NCBI GenBank assembly: GCA_020062665.1
Contig: JAGUVW010000072.1
Coordinates: forward strand, 28,985-92,984
DNA from: Pseudomonadales bacterium
GTDB taxonomy: Bacteria > Pseudomonadota > Gammaproteobacteria > Pseudomonadales > Ketobacteraceae
Reading direction: 5' to 3'
Length of the DNA: 64,000 bases
The position numbers and the translations under genes were made by a program. The notes under the pieces were generated by a model. The model was not told the DNA's origin. It saw only the letters and a list, made by a program, of their open reading frames with translations, and searched no databases. Shown piece by piece: positions 62,786 through 64,000 of the stretch; positions within the stretch are counted from its first letter, which is position 1, and each line of letters begins with the position of its first letter.

Positions 62786-63031
62786 TCAGCGATGGCGCAC
62801 CGTGAACAGCGCCAGATACTGTTTTTCGATATCCTGCAGAAGGCTGCGGTTTTCTTCCAGCAGCTGATGAACCCGCTCCAGCCGGGCGGATACAAATGCC
62901 TCTTGCTGCGGCCCTTTCTTCTCTGGCTCGGCGCAGAGTGTTTCCAGCTCCGCCCGATTCTGCGCCAGCCTGTCCCACTTGGTCAGAATCCTTTTCTCGC
63001 AAACCGCTATTGCCCCGTGAATATTCGCCAT
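62786..63031 (-). CDS. Small hypothetical coiled-coil protein
   Basis: 81 residues from ATG 63031. The second half is heptad-like (LERVHQLLEENRSLLQDIEKQY). No signal peptide, so cytoplasmic. No family recognised. It lies 67 bases downstream of the GreA/GreB-like gene on the same strand and may be cotranscribed. Its small size leaves real doubt about coding status, but the composition is protein-like. Confidence 0.5.
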   Translation of the reverse strand: MANIHGAIAVCEKRILTKWDRLAQNRAELETLCAEPEKKGPQQEAFVSARLERVHQLLEENRSLLQDIEKQYLALFTVRHR

Positions 63032-63098
63032 ATCAATACCCTGCCAATTCTTGACATCTCATTGTCCGAGGCGCGGCGAAATGTTTAATTGATGCGGG

Positions 63099-63593
63099 TC
63101 AGTGAATGGCGATGACCTCGTAGCGTTTCTGTTTCGCCCCCGGCGTCACCGCAATCTCGTCACCCACGGCAGCCTTCAGCAAGGCCTTGCCCAACGGTGC
63201 GTGCGGGGTGATGACGACGATATCCAGCCCGTTCCAGGTAATTTTCAGGCCACCTGCGGCCGGCCCCAGCAGCAGAAACTGGGTCTCGCCGTCTTCGTCT
63301 TCCAGCTGGATCAGCGCGCCAACAGCAACGGCGTCATCCTGCGTGAACGTTCTGGGTGTGAGGTTTTGAAAGGCAATCAGATCCGCCTCGCACTCCGCCA
63401 GCCGGCGTGCCTGCCCCTGCGCGAGGTAGGCCGCTTCCAAACCCAGGGTGTCGTACTTGTTTTCGGCAATGTTTTCTTCGTGGGTGGCGGTTTCGTAGGC
63501 GCGCAGGGTTGCAGCCCTGGCGTTCTCGACCAGGTCTTTCAGCGCCGCGAGAACAGCGACGTGAATCTGCTGTTTGTCAATGGACTGATTCAT
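63099..63593 (-). CDS. GreA/GreB-family protein
   Basis: 164 residues from ATG 63593 (M-N-Q-S-I-D-K); an upstream in-frame start would add a Cys-rich leader and is rejected. The N-terminal part has a coiled coil including ATHEENIAENKYDTLGLEAAY, and the C-terminal part has VGALIQLEDEDGETQFLLLG and HAPLGKALLKAAVGDEIAV, the FKBP-like GreA/GreB_C pattern. True Gre factors enter the RNA polymerase secondary channel and rescue stalled complexes. This one is atypical in its N-terminus and may be a Gre-like regulator rather than GreA or GreB itself. Confidence 0.82.
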   Translation of the reverse strand: MNQSIDKQQIHVAVLAALKDLVENARAATLRAYETATHEENIAENKYDTLGLEAAYLAQGQARRLAECEADLIAFQNLTPRTFTQDDAVAVGALIQLEDEDGETQFLLLGPAAGGLKITWNGLDIVVITPHAPLGKALLKAAVGDEIAVTPGAKQKRYEVIAIH

Positions 63594-63609
63594 GGGAACT
63601 ACTGTCGCG

Positions 63610-64000
63610 TCACTCCCCCTGCTGCAGATGCATCCGCCCCGCATCCCGCACGAAATGCCGGGACGACAGCAGGATAAACACCGCTGTCAGCAGCAGGGCC
63701 ACCGGAATCAGGAACAGCGCGTCATGCAGGCCGCTGGCCTTGAAAACCTCACTCATCTCGGTGGCACCACTGGCCACCATCGCCGCGTGGGAAAAGTGAT
63801 CCGACAACGCACCGATCACCAACGGCCCGAAGGCACCGCCCAGCAGATACATGCAGGCAAAGTACAGCCCCATCGCGGTGGCTCTCAGGCGCGGCGCCAC
63901 CACGTCCTGAATCGCGGGGTACACCGCTGTGTAATAGTTGTAAACCGCCAGCCAGCCCAATCCGAACAGCAACGCAAACAGCTGCACCGATTGCGGTCCG
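63610..64000 (-). CDS. MFS transporter, C-terminal part (truncated by window end)
   Basis: About 130 residues, with the frame still open at 64000. VVAPRLRATAMGLYFACMYLLGGAFGPLVIGALSD-type sequence is the loop and helix of the second half of a major facilitator protein, followed by one further helix (FLIPVALLLTAVFILL). The pattern resembles the spinster-like branch, but substrate cannot be stated. It lies 16 bases upstream of the GreA/GreB-like start on the same strand. Confidence 0.85.
   Translation of the reverse strand, partial: GPQSVQLFALLFGLGWLAVYNYYTAVYPAIQDVVAPRLRATAMGLYFACMYLLGGAFGPLVIGALSDHFSHAAMVASGATEMSEVFKASGLHDALFLIPVALLLTAVFILLSSRHFVRDAGRMHLQQGE

Noticed and set aside
1..64000. 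CRISPR arrays, tRNA or rRNA genes, transposases and phage genes
   Set aside because: Looked for by eye; no regularly spaced direct repeats, cloverleaf-like sequences or transposase or integrase motifs were found.

Overview
The window is high-GC Gram-negative chromosomal DNA. It encodes many lipoproteins and outer-membrane barrels, a DUF1302/DUF1329 pair, UvrD, PEP carboxylase, an RND efflux pump, FeoAB and a two-partner secretion system. This gene set points to a gammaproteobacterium, perhaps a marine lipid- or hydrocarbon-using lineage such as the Alcanivorax group; that placement is inference from gene content only. No tRNA, rRNA, CRISPR array, transposase or phage gene was seen.

Layout. 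1-4.8 kb: the end of a TRAP transporter large permease, a YciA-type thioesterase, a TRAP solute-binding lipoprotein, a perfect 28-bp inverted repeat, and uvrD. 5.1-8.7 kb: the DUF1302 outer-membrane and DUF1329 exported pair, closed by a strong terminator. 8.9-13 kb: four exported proteins of unknown function, including a coiled-coil protein fused to a hydrolase-like domain that lacks its nucleophile. 13.2-17.3 kb: iron-dependent alcohol dehydrogenase, thioesterase, JmjC/cupin-like protein and aldehyde dehydrogenase.

17.5-27.5 kb is the accessory core: a two-partner secretion / contact-dependent inhibition locus in B-A-I order. It has a TpsB transporter, a 2348-residue TpsA/CdiA-like effector with an AT-richer C-terminal toxin-like module, a one-base-overlapping candidate immunity gene, and a decayed second copy of an internal effector segment followed by an orphan lipoprotein gene.

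27.7-33.4 kb: an F5/8-type-C-like lipoprotein and a TetR repressor divergent from an AcrAB/MexAB-type pump. 33.4-42 kb: a barrel plus lipoprotein pair, PEP carboxylase, SRPBCC and NmrA-like proteins, DUF2834, AraC, VOC and a class V aminotransferase. 42.1-50 kb: a PhoX/DUF839 Tat-exported protein, a three-haem c-type cytochrome, guanine deaminase and FeoAB with a Fur-box-like site.

50.1-55.9 kb holds a possible envelope signalling cluster: a membrane-spanning Ser/Thr kinase with periplasmic Sel1 repeats, a PP2C phosphatase, a beta-barrel, two coiled-coil lipoproteins and a PEGA-like lipoprotein. No type VI secretion genes are beside it. 56-64 kb: AraC regulator, MDR oxidoreductase, a membrane protein, a CobW-family GTPase, a DUF3365 haem protein, a truncated and frameshifted paralogue of the 11.7-13.0 kb gene, an exported protein made of eight two-cysteine repeats, a GreA/GreB-like factor, and the end of an MFS transporter.

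Starts given here are often downstream of the longest possible frame. They were chosen from ribosome-binding sites, signal peptides and family lengths. Family names come from motif recognition, not searches.
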